Positions 18,899 through 19,375 of a stretch of DNA of 19,375 bases are shown here, one piece after another. Source of the stretch: Acanthaster planci. Its lineage: Eukaryota; Echinodermata; Asteroidea; Valvatida; Acanthasteridae. The stretch lies in contig NW_019091599.1 in the NCBI RefSeq assembly GCF_001949145.1, positions 93,329-112,703 of the forward strand, given 5' to 3'. Each line of letters opens with the position of its first letter. Within the stretch, counting starts at the first letter, position 1. A model generated the notes under the pieces. The model made no database searches, was not told the origin of the DNA, and saw only the letters and a program-made list of their open reading frames with translations. The position numbers and the translations under genes are program-made.

Positions 18899-19375
18899 CT
18901 GCAAGCAAACAAATACAATGGAGAAAGAAACATGTTACTTACATGTTCATGTACCATAACCACTTCGTGCCGGAGAATTTTTCAGTGTTGATGATGCTGG
19001 GCCGGCATGACTATCATTTTTTCCGTTTTCAAAATCCTTCAAAGATTCATCATTTCATTTAACGGTCGTTTATAGCCGCATGAAGTAATCTTTAGGCACA
19101 ACTCTAAGTTGATAGGTGACCTTCATTGACGCCCGAGTATATCAGCCAGGCCTGCAGCCTTGTAAACAGAGCCCAGATTGTGCGGTGTTATATAATTGTC
19201 TTTTGTTCACGGCCGGGGTCTCCAAACTCGGACAAAGGAAACAGGGTCCTGTAACAAAAGACCGTACTCCGAACAAAAGACCAGGCTGCTAGGCATGACC
19301 GGCATTTTTCACTCTCAAAAGTGGTGATAATCCAGCATTATTTTGAAACCGTATACCAGGGTTTGGGGTATTTAG
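18899..19375. other. QSOX intron at right edge; no exon seen
   Basis: Begins with the acceptor of the exon ending at 18898. No open segment with splice borders and QSOX similarity was found. An 11-bp inverted repeat GTCTTTTGTTC (19198-19208) / GAACAAAAGAC (19271-19281) is present, with a further AACAAAAGACC copy at 19253-19263. Confidence 0.5.

Noticed and set aside
1-19375. CRISPR array, rRNA or bacterial operon
   Set aside because: No regularly spaced identical repeats with unique spacers, no rRNA signature, and the coding structure is spliced.

Overview
This is eukaryotic, intron-rich, AT-rich DNA, most likely from a marine invertebrate animal. The organism is inferred from the gene structure and from the mix of repeats (a tyrosine-recombinase retrotransposon, hAT-like and Harbinger-like relics, a tRNA-type SINE); an echinoderm or similar deuterostome would fit, but the species cannot be fixed from the sequence. 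There is no bacterial-style gene organisation, and most open reading frames in the window are chance or belong to decayed mobile elements.

The one host gene I can identify runs on the minus strand: a quiescin sulfhydryl oxidase (QSOX). Four exons are visible, in transcript order 18744-18898, 13375-13451, 7469-7604 and 6363-6492. They have canonical AG/GT splice sites, their splice phases fit together without a break (498 nt, 166 codons), and they encode the end of the second thioredoxin-like domain, a linker and the start of the helix-rich region. The 5' exons (signal peptide, catalytic thioredoxin domain) lie beyond the right edge. The FAD-binding Erv/ALR exons were not found in the window.

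The large QSOX introns are filled with mobile-element remains. The 5.3 kb intron (13452-18743) holds a decayed DIRS/Ngaro-type tyrosine-recombinase retrotransposon in the same orientation as QSOX: a GC-rich gag-like region (about 17506-18336), an RNase H end (15566-15805), a tyrosine recombinase (about 14640-15500) and a set of inverted and direct terminal repeats (14224-14524). The 5.8 kb intron (7605-13374) holds a second GC-rich gag-like relic on the plus strand (8278-8805) and a Harbinger-like transposase fragment (10945-11200). The 976 bp intron (6493-7468) holds a clean 130-bp MITE flanked by TAA.

The left third carries a tRNA-derived SINE (about 1545-1798, minus), a striking AATTGG-rich minisatellite (1830-2459) with about 70-bp and exact 22-bp periodicities, and a hAT-like transposase pseudogene (about 3400-4213, plus). 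Near the left edge two short minus-strand open segments with splice-like borders (59-124 and 370-464) may be exons of an unidentified gene. I see no clear new functional system; the most unusual structures are the terminal repeat arrangement of the DIRS-like element and the two-level AATTGG repeat.
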